Positions 34,478 through 41,842 of a stretch of DNA of 64,000 bases are shown here, piece by piece. This DNA comes from Austwickia sp. TVS 96-490-7B (lineage in GTDB: Bacteria > Actinomycetota > Actinomycetes > Actinomycetales > Dermatophilaceae): assembly GCF_019331795.1 (NCBI RefSeq), contig NZ_JAHPZL010000008.1, forward strand, positions 124,001 through 188,000. The letters are read 5' to 3'. The notes beneath the pieces were generated by a model that worked only from the letters and a program-made list of their open reading frames with translations, was not told the origin of the DNA and ran no database searches. Position 1 is the first letter of the stretch, and each line of letters opens with the position of its first letter. A program made the translations under genes and the position numbers.

Positions 34478-35717
34478 TCGCTGTCAGCACCCACCACCCG
34501 TCATCAGTACAAACCGTGACCTGACCGCCCACACTCTCCACGCGAGCGCACAACAGATTCAGGCCAAAACCTGACGGGGGCGAGGTCGGCGTCGTACAGG
34601 GTTCGGCGATGAGATTGCGCACCTCCACCACTAACTCGGTGTCTGTGGTCAGTGCCATCACGGAGCAGGTGCTGCCCGGCGGTGCGTACTTGGCGACATT
34701 GGTGGTCGCTTCTCGTAGCACCGCTTCGGCAGCACTTGATACCGAATACGACAACTGGCGGTGGACCCGATCCTCCACGACGACGGTCACACCGATCTGT
34801 TCCAGGTAGGCCTGTGCCTGTGCGAGCGCCACCGGCAGGCTGATTTGAAGGGGCGAGCGGGGGACAGGCCCCGGGGGTTCCTCATCGTCGGGGGTGTCGA
34901 AGAGCGCCATAAGACGCCGCATCTCACCTAGTCCTCGCCGGGCGGTATCGGCGAGCTCTTCAAAACGTCGGTGAAGGTCTGGGTCCGTCGACTCTTGCGC
35001 TGCGACCCCGGCTTCCATGCAGATGCGGGTCAATTCGTGGGCGACAACGTCGTGAAGTTCCTGACTCAACTGGTGCCGTTGGCGTTCGTATCGCAGGTGC
35101 AACTGCGCCGCTCGGGCGGCGGCGGCTTCTTCGCGGGCGACTGCTGCCAGCACTAACGTTTCGTTTTCTCGTTGGGCCTGTTGTTGGCGTGTCGCGATGA
35201 CCCAGATCACTCGGCCGAGAGCTGCGACCATGATGGTCGTCACGATCAGTTCGGTGTGATCCCGGCCAGGACTGTCAGATCTCGCTGTCGCTGTCGCCAC
35301 CATCAGCAATGGAATCACCATGGATAGCAGACGGGCCCAGTCAAGGACTCCAGCAGCCAGTCCTAACAGCAGCAACATTGCTAGATGTGGATCTGAATGG
35401 TCAGGCAGGAACGGCAGCGCTGCCACTAGCACGAGGAATGGCAGCGGCGCCCATCGAGGGCGAAATGACAAGGCCAACCCGGTGCCACCAAAACCGGAGA
35501 GCACCCAGAGTCGCACAGCGGTGTGCCATCCCAGACCTGTCGCCATCAAGTCCATCACCATCACCCGGACGTCGTCGATCATCCCGGCGACAGTCAGCAC
35601 TGACACCAGCCAAGCCAACCACTGCGGCAACTGGTGGACCGGGCCGCGTAAGCGGCTACCGGACGACGCCGGAACGGAAAGCGGAGATGACGAGTTGGAC
35701 ACGATCACGACTGTCAA
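34461..35717 (-). CDS. Two-component sensor histidine kinase (NarL/LiaS-type) of lanthipeptide operon
   Basis: A 418-residue membrane kinase. The N-terminal third has about four to six hydrophobic helices between residues 30 and 175 with little extracellular sequence, so it may sense within the membrane. A coiled coil leads to the HisKA_3 dimerisation motif LSQELHDVVAHELTRIC (phospho-acceptor histidine in ELHDVV). The HATPase domain has AVLREATTNVAKYAP as N-box and SGFGLNLLCARVESVGG as G-box. Its frame overlaps the response-regulator gene by about 60 bp, implying coupling. It is last in the lanthipeptide operon and probably responds to the peptide or to cell-envelope state (inferred). Confidence 0.88.
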   Translation of the reverse strand: MTVVIVSNSSSPLSVPASSGSRLRGPVHQLPQWLAWLVSVLTVAGMIDDVRVMVMDLMATGLGWHTAVRLWVLSGFGGTGLALSFRPRWAPLPFLVLVAALPFLPDHSDPHLAMLLLLGLAAGVLDWARLLSMVIPLLMVATATARSDSPGRDHTELIVTTIMVAALGRVIWVIATRQQQAQRENETLVLAAVAREEAAAARAAQLHLRYERQRHQLSQELHDVVAHELTRICMEAGVAAQESTDPDLHRRFEELADTARRGLGEMRRLMALFDTPDDEEPPGPVPRSPLQISLPVALAQAQAYLEQIGVTVVVEDRVHRQLSYSVSSAAEAVLREATTNVAKYAPPGSTCSVMALTTDTELVVEVRNLIAEPCTTPTSPPSGFGLNLLCARVESVGGQVTVCTDDGWWVLTATWPVG

Positions 35718-36303
35718 ATTTCTGCATCAGACCAGACAGGTAGTACTTGATGGTGGATTCGGCGAGCATCAACTCATCTGCCATTTCTTTGTTGCTGAGG
35801 CCGGTGCATAACTTTTCGAGGACTTGGCGTTCTCGGTCGGTGAGTTCTACTGAGTGGTGTGGGGGAGGAGTCATCCGGCCAGCTGTTTCGATGAGGTAGC
35901 GGGTGACCTGCGGGTCGATAGAGAGCTCTTCCTCAGCGACGTCCCGCACGGCCTGGAGGATACGGCGCGGGACGCAGTCTTTGACCAGATAGCCGCTGGC
36001 TCCGGCAAGTAACGCCGGAGCCACATAGCGATCGCTGAGATGTGCGGTGACAACGAGCACCCGGGTCCTGCACTGTCTGGCTCTCAGCTGACGGGTCACC
36101 TCAATGCCATCCAGGTCCGGCATTTGCAGATCCAACAACAAGACGTCTGGATCATGCGCGGCCACCTGGTCGAGGGCATCGCGACCGTCGATGGCTTCAG
36201 CGACCACCTCGATATCCCCATCAGCGCTGAGATACGTGCGGAGCGCATTCCGGACGAACGCTTCGTCGTCTGCGACGACCGCAGTGATGTGGCGGCCCAC
36301 CAT
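35656..36303 (-). CDS. LuxR/NarL-family response regulator
   Basis: A 215-residue regulator paired with the downstream histidine kinase. ATG 36303 has GAGGAG upstream. The receiver domain has VVADDEAFVRNALRTYL (acidic pair), phospho-acceptor aspartate in VLLLDLQMPDLDG, the TAHLSD switch and KDCVP lysine. The output HTH is LTDRERQVLEKLCTGLSNKEMADELMLAESTIKYYLSGLMQKF. It follows the LanKC gene by 160 bp in the same direction. It probably controls the lanthipeptide promoter; no binding site is proven. Confidence 0.92.
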   Translation of the reverse strand: MVGRHITAVVADDEAFVRNALRTYLSADGDIEVVAEAIDGRDALDQVAAHDPDVLLLDLQMPDLDGIEVTRQLRARQCRTRVLVVTAHLSDRYVAPALLAGASGYLVKDCVPRRILQAVRDVAEEELSIDPQVTRYLIETAGRMTPPPHHSVELTDRERQVLEKLCTGLSNKEMADELMLAESTIKYYLSGLMQKFDSRDRVQLVISAFRSGVVR

Positions 36304-36326
36304 TGCAGTCTCCTCAGTCCACCGAT

Positions 36327-36354
36327 GCTCTACCACGAGGTCGTGGAATAGAGC
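36327..36354 (-). promoter_or_regulatory. Hairpin just upstream of the response regulator
   Basis: GCTCTA[TT]CCACGA arms with a 2-nt bulge form a stem about 20 nt before the ribosome site of the response regulator gene, in the 160-bp gap after lanKC. A TTGACG on the minus strand further upstream might be a -35 for a separate regulator promoter. Either reading is tentative. Confidence 0.3.
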
Positions 36355-36462
36355 GTACTCCCGGGTCGAAAACAGCAGGCAGAGCCGCACTTGTGGGGCC
36401 CGTGGGGCGGATGCTGTCTGGATCAGATCTTGGGCGCATCGCATCGTCAACCACCAGAGCGC

Positions 36463-39012
36463 TTACGACGCTCCGAGCGTCGACAGAGTCACATCGAGCA
36501 GATCACCATCGCAGGACAGTCCCCGCAATGCCACTAAGATTCCCGCATTTCCGGTGGCGAGGTCCGCAGTGAGCCGACACCCATCCCCACACACCATGGC
36601 ACCCTCCCCAGTGGTGCCGCGACCGAGGGCCTGGCGTTCCAGGCAACGATGCAACCGTGCCGTGCCGGTCGCTGCCGCCTCAGAATCGCCCATGCAGGCA
36701 CTCAACCGGGTGAAACCCCACACCAGCCCGGCGTACCCGTTGAACAAACCAGGGAACATCGCACCTGGCGCGTCGCAAGCGTTCCTCAGCTCGGGCAGCC
36801 TCCCTGCTAGGCCCGGTGGCCACAAGCTGTCAGGCACCAGCGGCAGTATCAACCCCCACCCTGCGCTTCCGGTCGCCACATATGACAGCCCTCGTCGTCC
36901 TTGATCGGCGAGCATGCGACCCTCGATGGTGAGATAACCCTCGAATTCTCGACGTAACGCCACTGCGCAAGCGTCCTCAAGGCGCCCTACGTCGACCCCG
37001 GGCACTTCGCGCGCCATATAGAACAACCATGCCAGACCCATATTGCCATATAGCAAACCAGTCGACTGGAAGCGCGGGTGATTCCCGCGATTCTGCCTGA
37101 CTTGCGTGATGAAGCCCGAGTTTTCTACGTAGTCTCGCGCCAACTGCCGTATCACCTCTACGACCCGAGAAAGAATCTCTGGGTGATCACGCACCGCATG
37201 CAATCGCACCAAGCCGAGTAGCACTCCTGGAAGCCCACTGTGAACGCTAGTTCCCGACACTGCGAGCAATTCCGTTAACCGATCATCCACCATCACCTGC
37301 ACTTCATTCGGATGATCCTCTTCGGTCGCTAAGAGATCGCCCACCAAGCCGTCCATCAATCCCAGATGGGTTGTCATGCCGTCTGGGATATCCGGGATTC
37401 GACCGCAGATCCGATCGATCACTGCGGCACCGCTGCCTAGCCCGGTCCACCCCGCGGTGAGCGCCCGATGATGCACGGGATAGCGGCGCCCCGGTTGGTG
37501 GTGGGCATCGACCGCGTCGGTGATGCCGCGTCGTAACACTGCCTCCCAGTGGCGATCCTCGAGGCGAGGTAGCGGACGTACGTAACCGACAGGACGCAGC
37601 GGGGTGTCATGCTGCGACATATCGTGGGTGATGGACTCGATCAGATCGAGCAGGGCGTCGGTGGCGGGGCGGCCGGGACGTAACCAGGGATGCGTCCGAT
37701 CCTGGCGGGCGAGCCGCAGGACTGTGTGGAGATGATCCGGTTCCAGCACGCTTTCCGCCCGGGAGATCCACAGCGTCGTCGCTGCGATCCGGGTCAGGCC
37801 ATAGTGATCGTGGCGGCAGGGAGAGTGCACGCCGCGCAAGCCGAACCCCAGAGCCGCCATGGGCTGTTCACACGGGGGTGCATCGATCGGGAGGGCATTT
37901 TCGAAGTCGATCAGTGAGACGTCCATCGTGTCGGGATCCACCAGCACGTTTCCTGGATGGATGTCCAGGTGCGCCCAGCCCTGCTGATGAAGGCCATCCA
38001 GGATGGCGCGCAGCGACGCGAGAACCCGCTGACAGGATCTCGCCCAACGGTCGGCGATGTCGTCGTCAACCTGCCGATGGGGAGCACCGTGCAACGACCA
38101 GATCTGCATCGGGACACCTGGCTGGCACGTCTCCACCAGGTAGTGGTGCTCCCAGTGATGCCCGGCGTACAGGATGGTGGGCACCGCTCGTCCCACGTCG
38201 ACGCTGGTCAGCGCAATTCGTTCCCGATCGAGTCGAGTGACGGCGTCTGTGCCGGTCCGGTCCAACCCGGCGTGCGGACGCGCTTCTTTCACCACCACTT
38301 CCGTCGACTCGTAGGTGCCGCGGTAGATTCCACCGGCGTTTGAGAAAGAGATCGCGGAGTCGATGGTGAAGGGCAGTTGTGCTCGGCTGTGCCCAGTCAC
38401 GTCGGGGAGCCATGAGGTCAAAATGGGGGGAATGGGAGCCCAATCGGGGACCGTAAACGTCAATGATCGGCTGTCCTCCACTGCATGTCCATGCGGGTCT
38501 CGGAGCCTGACATCCGGTCCGTCAGTCGTTTGGTACGGACGAAATACGCCGTACCGCAGGAAGATCGGAGCTTTCTTCCACCGTCGGTCCGACAAGATGT
38601 AAGGGCCGTCAGTGTCGCCGAGGTGTTCTTCTAATGCCGGCAGGAGCTGGGGTAGCTGGTCAGCAGTGGGAAAGAACGCAATGAACTTCCCGGCGTGTCG
38701 TCGGTCGCAGTTTTTGCTATTGCGCCATAGGAATTTTTCTCGGTTGGGGAGGTATTTGAAGCTGACCTGCAAGTCCTGAGCGACGACCGCAGCCCGAGAG
38801 AGCACGGACTGAGCTTGCTCTTCGACAGCGCTGACATGGATTTTCCAGCCCTGATGCGGGGTGTCTGCATCACAGGGACGATGAAACACCCAGTCAGGGC
38901 TGCACCACACATCCCAGCCGGGGCGGGACGGCACGTGGAAAGGACGCGTCGTCACTGTCGGCGGGCAGTAAAACTCGTCGGATGCGGTCAAGAAGGGGAC
39001 TTCGCTGAACAT
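36463..39012 (-). CDS. lanKC: Class III lanthipeptide synthetase (LanKC)
   Basis: Trifunctional enzyme that phosphorylates Ser/Thr of a precursor peptide, eliminates phosphate and cyclises cysteine onto dehydroamino acids, forming lanthionine or labionin. 849 residues. The N-terminal 200 are the lyase domain (KFLWRNSKNCDRRHAGKFI, FLRYGVFRPY). The kinase domain spans about 225-490, with VVVKEARPH lysine, catalytic HLDIHPGNVLVD and the metal-binding VSLIDFENA. The C-terminal half is a LanC-like barrel (SVHSGLPGVLLGLV, STGLLYGNMGLAWL, GLFNGYAGLVWGF, LATGNAGILVAL) without the Cys and Cys-His zinc ligands, which separates class III from class IV LanL. It is flanked by permease and response-regulator genes. 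Confidence 0.92.
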   Translation of the reverse strand: MFSEVPFLTASDEFYCPPTVTTRPFHVPSRPGWDVWCSPDWVFHRPCDADTPHQGWKIHVSAVEEQAQSVLSRAAVVAQDLQVSFKYLPNREKFLWRNSKNCDRRHAGKFIAFFPTADQLPQLLPALEEHLGDTDGPYILSDRRWKKAPIFLRYGVFRPYQTTDGPDVRLRDPHGHAVEDSRSLTFTVPDWAPIPPILTSWLPDVTGHSRAQLPFTIDSAISFSNAGGIYRGTYESTEVVVKEARPHAGLDRTGTDAVTRLDRERIALTSVDVGRAVPTILYAGHHWEHHYLVETCQPGVPMQIWSLHGAPHRQVDDDIADRWARSCQRVLASLRAILDGLHQQGWAHLDIHPGNVLVDPDTMDVSLIDFENALPIDAPPCEQPMAALGFGLRGVHSPCRHDHYGLTRIAATTLWISRAESVLEPDHLHTVLRLARQDRTHPWLRPGRPATDALLDLIESITHDMSQHDTPLRPVGYVRPLPRLEDRHWEAVLRRGITDAVDAHHQPGRRYPVHHRALTAGWTGLGSGAAVIDRICGRIPDIPDGMTTHLGLMDGLVGDLLATEEDHPNEVQVMVDDRLTELLAVSGTSVHSGLPGVLLGLVRLHAVRDHPEILSRVVEVIRQLARDYVENSGFITQVRQNRGNHPRFQSTGLLYGNMGLAWLFYMAREVPGVDVGRLEDACAVALRREFEGYLTIEGRMLADQGRRGLSYVATGSAGWGLILPLVPDSLWPPGLAGRLPELRNACDAPGAMFPGLFNGYAGLVWGFTRLSACMGDSEAAATGTARLHRCLERQALGRGTTGEGAMVCGDGCRLTADLATGNAGILVALRGLSCDGDLLDVTLSTLGAS

Positions 39013-39083
39013 GACGGTGGTGCTCCGATCGTCGACAGTCCACTGAGGTGTTGATGTCCTCGCATCCGGGGGTGATCACCGCA

Positions 39084-40472
39084 TTAGGTCGCTGACGCTG
39101 TGACCAGCGGACGGCGCCACGCCAATGCTCCACACGAGGTCACGATGAGGATGGTCGCTGCTCCGCCGACGAGCGCTACCGTCACCGACCCGGTGACGTC
39201 CAACCCGGCCAACTCCACCGGCCGGCCCCACCGAGACAGCGACCACGACATCAAGGCCCACATGCCCACCCCAGATGTCAGGGCAATCAACACCGCCGTC
39301 GCCACATAGATCACGGATTCACTCAAAAAGACCGCCATGCTCGCTCCTGGGGATGCGCCAGCGATCCGCAGGTGAGTGACGTCGTCGATGCGTCGTTGTG
39401 AAGCCATGAACACCACCGCTGCACTGCCGATCGCTCCGATCACCCCCACCGGAGTGAGCATGAGGACACCGTCAAACACATTGATAGGGTCGCCTGACGG
39501 GCCGGTGATATTTCTGGCGCACGTCGTCATCATGTCAAAGCAGGCAAACATCCCAATCCCCATCATCAAGGGGATGACCGTCGCGGCGGATTGAGTGGCT
39601 CGACTCATCGCGATATGCCGGGCGACCCGCCAGGGCGTCCAGCGCGTCAGTCCAGGCAGTGCTGTCCACAACCGCATGACCGGTCCTAGATAGAGCGGCG
39701 CGCCTAAGGCCAACGTGATGACCAGCATCCATCCGGCAGGCAGGGCGAGCACCACTCCCATCAGCGCTGGCTCTGCCGGAGCTTTGCGGGCCATGTCATC
39801 CGTGGACATGAGCAGCGGCACCAGCACGGGAATCTGGACGAATGCCACGAACAGCAGCGCTGGGAAGGCCCGGTAGCGACTCGGTGGCGCTGACCGGTCA
39901 GCTTCGCGACCAGTGAGCGGAGACGTCCTCGATGCTCTGACTGCTGGTCGAATCCCCGCGAGGACCCCCCACAACGAGACCAACAGCATCGAACAAAGCA
40001 CCCCAGCGACGCTCGACAATCCAGCCTGGTCGGCCAACCGTACGGCGGAACCACGACTCATCATCCGCTGCGCTGAATCGTGGAAAGGCACAGCGATGAC
40101 ACCGCCGACCACTGACCCGGTGACGCAGGCGAGGACGACCTGCATGGTGAAAACCCCAATGACCTGGCGGGGGCTCGCGCCAGCTAACCGCCACAAAGCG
40201 TGCACCTCACCGAGTTGCGTGGTCAACGTGCTGAGCACCGTCGCCACGATGAGCACAGCCGGTATGCCAGACAAAAACAGCAGGTTGCTGGTCATTTTGA
40301 GCATCACATCCCGGCCGTACGGCGTACTAAACGCTGCGGGATCCGATGCGGCAGCGGTGAACATTGCCGTGAAACACAGGGTCGTAAACAGCGACACCGC
40401 AGCGGCAACGAGGAGGACCCCGATCCAGACGAGACGGTGTTCTACGGCGTCATGCCATGCCAGGTCAAGCAT
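39084..40472 (-). CDS. FtsX-like ABC transporter permease (lanthipeptide export/immunity)
   Basis: A 462-residue membrane protein. ATG 40472 overlaps the end of the ATPase gene by 8 bp. About ten hydrophobic helices occur in two FtsX-type halves, each with the conserved loop after the first extracellular helix (LWRLAGASPRQVIGVFTMQ and HLRIAGASPGASMAVFLSE). Such permeases with a LolD/MacB-type ATPase export peptides or lipids or give self-protection from antimicrobial peptides. In this operon it is the likely exporter or immunity pump for the two precursor-derived peptides (inferred). Confidence 0.87.
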   Translation of the reverse strand: MLDLAWHDAVEHRLVWIGVLLVAAAVSLFTTLCFTAMFTAAASDPAAFSTPYGRDVMLKMTSNLLFLSGIPAVLIVATVLSTLTTQLGEVHALWRLAGASPRQVIGVFTMQVVLACVTGSVVGGVIAVPFHDSAQRMMSRGSAVRLADQAGLSSVAGVLCSMLLVSLWGVLAGIRPAVRASRTSPLTGREADRSAPPSRYRAFPALLFVAFVQIPVLVPLLMSTDDMARKAPAEPALMGVVLALPAGWMLVITLALGAPLYLGPVMRLWTALPGLTRWTPWRVARHIAMSRATQSAATVIPLMMGIGMFACFDMMTTCARNITGPSGDPINVFDGVLMLTPVGVIGAIGSAAVVFMASQRRIDDVTHLRIAGASPGASMAVFLSESVIYVATAVLIALTSGVGMWALMSWSLSRWGRPVELAGLDVTGSVTVALVGGAATILIVTSCGALAWRRPLVTASAT

Positions 40473-41202
40473 CGATATGCTCCGCTGTTTCAGCGAACAG
40501 GGCATCTGCGCTGGGCCGTTCTAGGATCTGACTGACCACGCCGTCTCTGAGGACAATCGCCCGGTCAGCGCGGGCAGCGGCTTGGAGATCATGAGTCACC
40601 ATCACGACAGTGACACCGTCACTGGTCAGATCCTTCAATGCGTCGAGGACAAGTCGACCATTCGTGGTATCTAATGCTCCGGTCGGTTCGTCGGCAAACA
40701 CGACGCTCGGCTGGTCATATACAACCCGAGCGATCGCAGCTCGCTGCTGCTGCCCACCAGAAAGACTTCCGGTACGTTGCGCCATCTGTCGCCCCAAACC
40801 AAACCTTTCCAGTAAGTGAGCGGCCCGATTCTTGTCCACTCTTTTGCCGGCGAAACGTGCCGGAAGGAGAACATTCTCTAAAACTGGCAATGAGGGGATC
40901 AGATTGTAGGATTGGAAGACGAAACCCACGCCACTGCGGTGCACGGCGGACACCTGCGCTTGAGACGCCCTGGTGATATCCCGCCCTAACAGCCGCACTG
41001 CCCCCTGGCTGGCCTGGACAAACCCCGCCAGTGCGTGCAACAGCGTCGACTTCCCGCTGCCCGAAGGTCCGACCACAGCCACCAGCTCTCCTGGTGACGC
41101 CGAGACGTTCACCCCATGCAGGACCGCAGTGGGATTTGCTGACCGGGCGTCGTAGGTGACATGAAGATCATGACACTCACTGACAAATGCATAGTTGGAC
41201 AC
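40465..41202 (-). CDS. ABC transporter ATP-binding protein (lanthipeptide export/immunity)
   Basis: A 245-residue nucleotide-binding subunit of the LolD/MacB group. Walker A is VVGPSGSGKST, the Q-loop FVFQSYNLIPSLPV, the signature LSGGQQQR, Walker B VVFADEPTGALD, and the H-loop VTHD. Start: GTG 41202 has GGAAGG at good spacing; an in-frame ATG at 41235 lies directly after the hairpin at 41244-41279 and has no ribosome site. It is translationally coupled to the FtsX-like permease. The gene is somewhat less GC-rich than its neighbours, in keeping with the accessory block. Confidence 0.88.
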   Translation of the reverse strand: MSNYAFVSECHDLHVTYDARSANPTAVLHGVNVSASPGELVAVVGPSGSGKSTLLHALAGFVQASQGAVRLLGRDITRASQAQVSAVHRSGVGFVFQSYNLIPSLPVLENVLLPARFAGKRVDKNRAAHLLERFGLGRQMAQRTGSLSGGQQQRAAIARVVYDQPSVVFADEPTGALDTTNGRLVLDALKDLTSDGVTVVMVTHDLQAAARADRAIVLRDGVVSQILERPSADALFAETAEHIDA

Positions 41203-41243
41203 GTAGCGCCTTCCAAACAGCAATGCTTTATTCATAGTGAAAA

Positions 41244-41279
41244 CTTTGTGCCCGGCGAATCGGTTCGCCGGACACAAAG
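41244..41279 (-). terminator. Hairpin between precursor genes and transporter genes (partial terminator/attenuator)
   Basis: 16-bp arms (41244-41259 and 41264-41279) with one G-U-type mismatch, a 4-nt loop, and TTTTC directly downstream in the minus-strand reading. It sits 48 bp after the second precursor gene and just before the ABC ATPase gene, where partial termination would give more precursor than enzyme mRNA. Confidence 0.65.
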
Positions 41280-41326
41280 GTGTGGGGTGACATGTTGTCT
41301 CGCAGTGGTCTTTAAACCACCCGATC

Positions 41327-41419
41327 TCAGCTGCACCAAATGGAGAGAATGCTCCATGCGGCCTCAGTCTCATCGATGTCCATGGTCGGAAGCTCTTGAT
41401 AAGCTAGGACGTCACTCAT
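41327..41419 (-). CDS. lanA2: Class III lanthipeptide precursor 2
   Basis: A 30-codon gene. ATG 41419 has a near-perfect GGAAAGGAGG site 6-7 nt upstream. The leader begins MSDVLAYQELPTMD and lines up with class III leaders such as labyrinthopeptin's (ILELQ-type helix then NLDVE). The C-terminus is EAAWSILSIWCS, where S-I-L-S-I-W-C is the Ser-x2-Ser-x2-Cys pattern that LanKC enzymes turn into labionin. It shares 18 of 29 aligned residues with precursor 1, 76 bp upstream. The core would be only about 8-9 residues. Cleavage site and modified product are inferred. Confidence 0.85.
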   Translation of the reverse strand: MSDVLAYQELPTMDIDETEAAWSILSIWCS

Positions 41420-41495
41420 TGTCACCCTCCTTTCCGGAGATAGTGTCAATGTCGATGTGGAAAATCGAATGCTGACGCGGCGAGTAGATATGCCG

Positions 41496-41585
41496 TCAGC
41501 AGGCAATGGACAGGAGGCTCCACGCGGCCTCTTCGTCATCGGTCTCGACCGTGGGCAGGTTCTGTTGGGACAGCACGTCGATCAT
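41496..41585 (-). CDS. lanA1: Class III lanthipeptide precursor 1
   Basis: A 29-codon gene, first of the operon. ATG 41585 follows GAGGAGGTGAAACCC. The leader starts MIDVLSQQNLPTVET, the class III leader-helix pattern, and the end is EEAAWSLLSIAC, again Ser-x2-Ser-x2-Cys with the cysteine as last residue. Conserved positions between the two precursors include DVL, Q, LPT, D, EAAWS, LSI and C. The final cysteine means the labionin ring would close on the terminal residue. Far shorter than the 35-50 residues usual for this class, yet the ribosome site, paralogue and adjacent LanKC leave little doubt that it is real. Confidence 0.87.
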   Translation of the reverse strand: MIDVLSQQNLPTVETDDEEAAWSLLSIAC

Positions 41586-41676
41586 GGGTTTCACCTCCTC
41601 GAGTGGAGAGATGCGCAGGATGTCTCCCGGCATCACTCACGCTAGGGGGACTCGCCATATCGGCAGTACCGCCGAA
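41586..41676 (-). promoter_or_regulatory. Presumed promoter region of the lanthipeptide operon
   Basis: The only space between the dyad downstream of parC and the first precursor gene. A TAGCGT near 41641 could be a -10 on the minus strand, with a poor -35. A response-regulator site is expected here but none can be named with confidence. Confidence 0.35.
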
Positions 41677-41720
41677 CGGATCAACCTGGACTAGCCGTTT
41701 GGCCAGTCCAGGTTGATCCG
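41677..41720. terminator. Strong perfect dyad between parC and the lanthipeptide operon
   Basis: Arms 41677-41692 and 41705-41720 are exact 16-bp complements (CGGATCAACCTGGACT); after one mismatch GCC/GGC extends the stem around a 4-nt loop. There is no T-run. Best read as the parC terminator that insulates the operon, or as an operator at its promoter. Confidence 0.6.
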
Positions 41721-41842
41721 CGCTGCAGGACACCTCGGTCAGTGCACCACCATGCCCACGGTCACCTCGGGGCTGCTGACCCCATCGACACGTCTAGTAC
41801 GGAGCTCCAAGCGCCTGTGACATCCTCACCAGGTCATATCGC

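Noticed and set aside
41506-41694. Plus-strand 62-codon open frames over the precursor genes
   Set aside because: They lack ribosome sites; the minus-strand peptides have strong ones, similarity to each other and a fitting operon.
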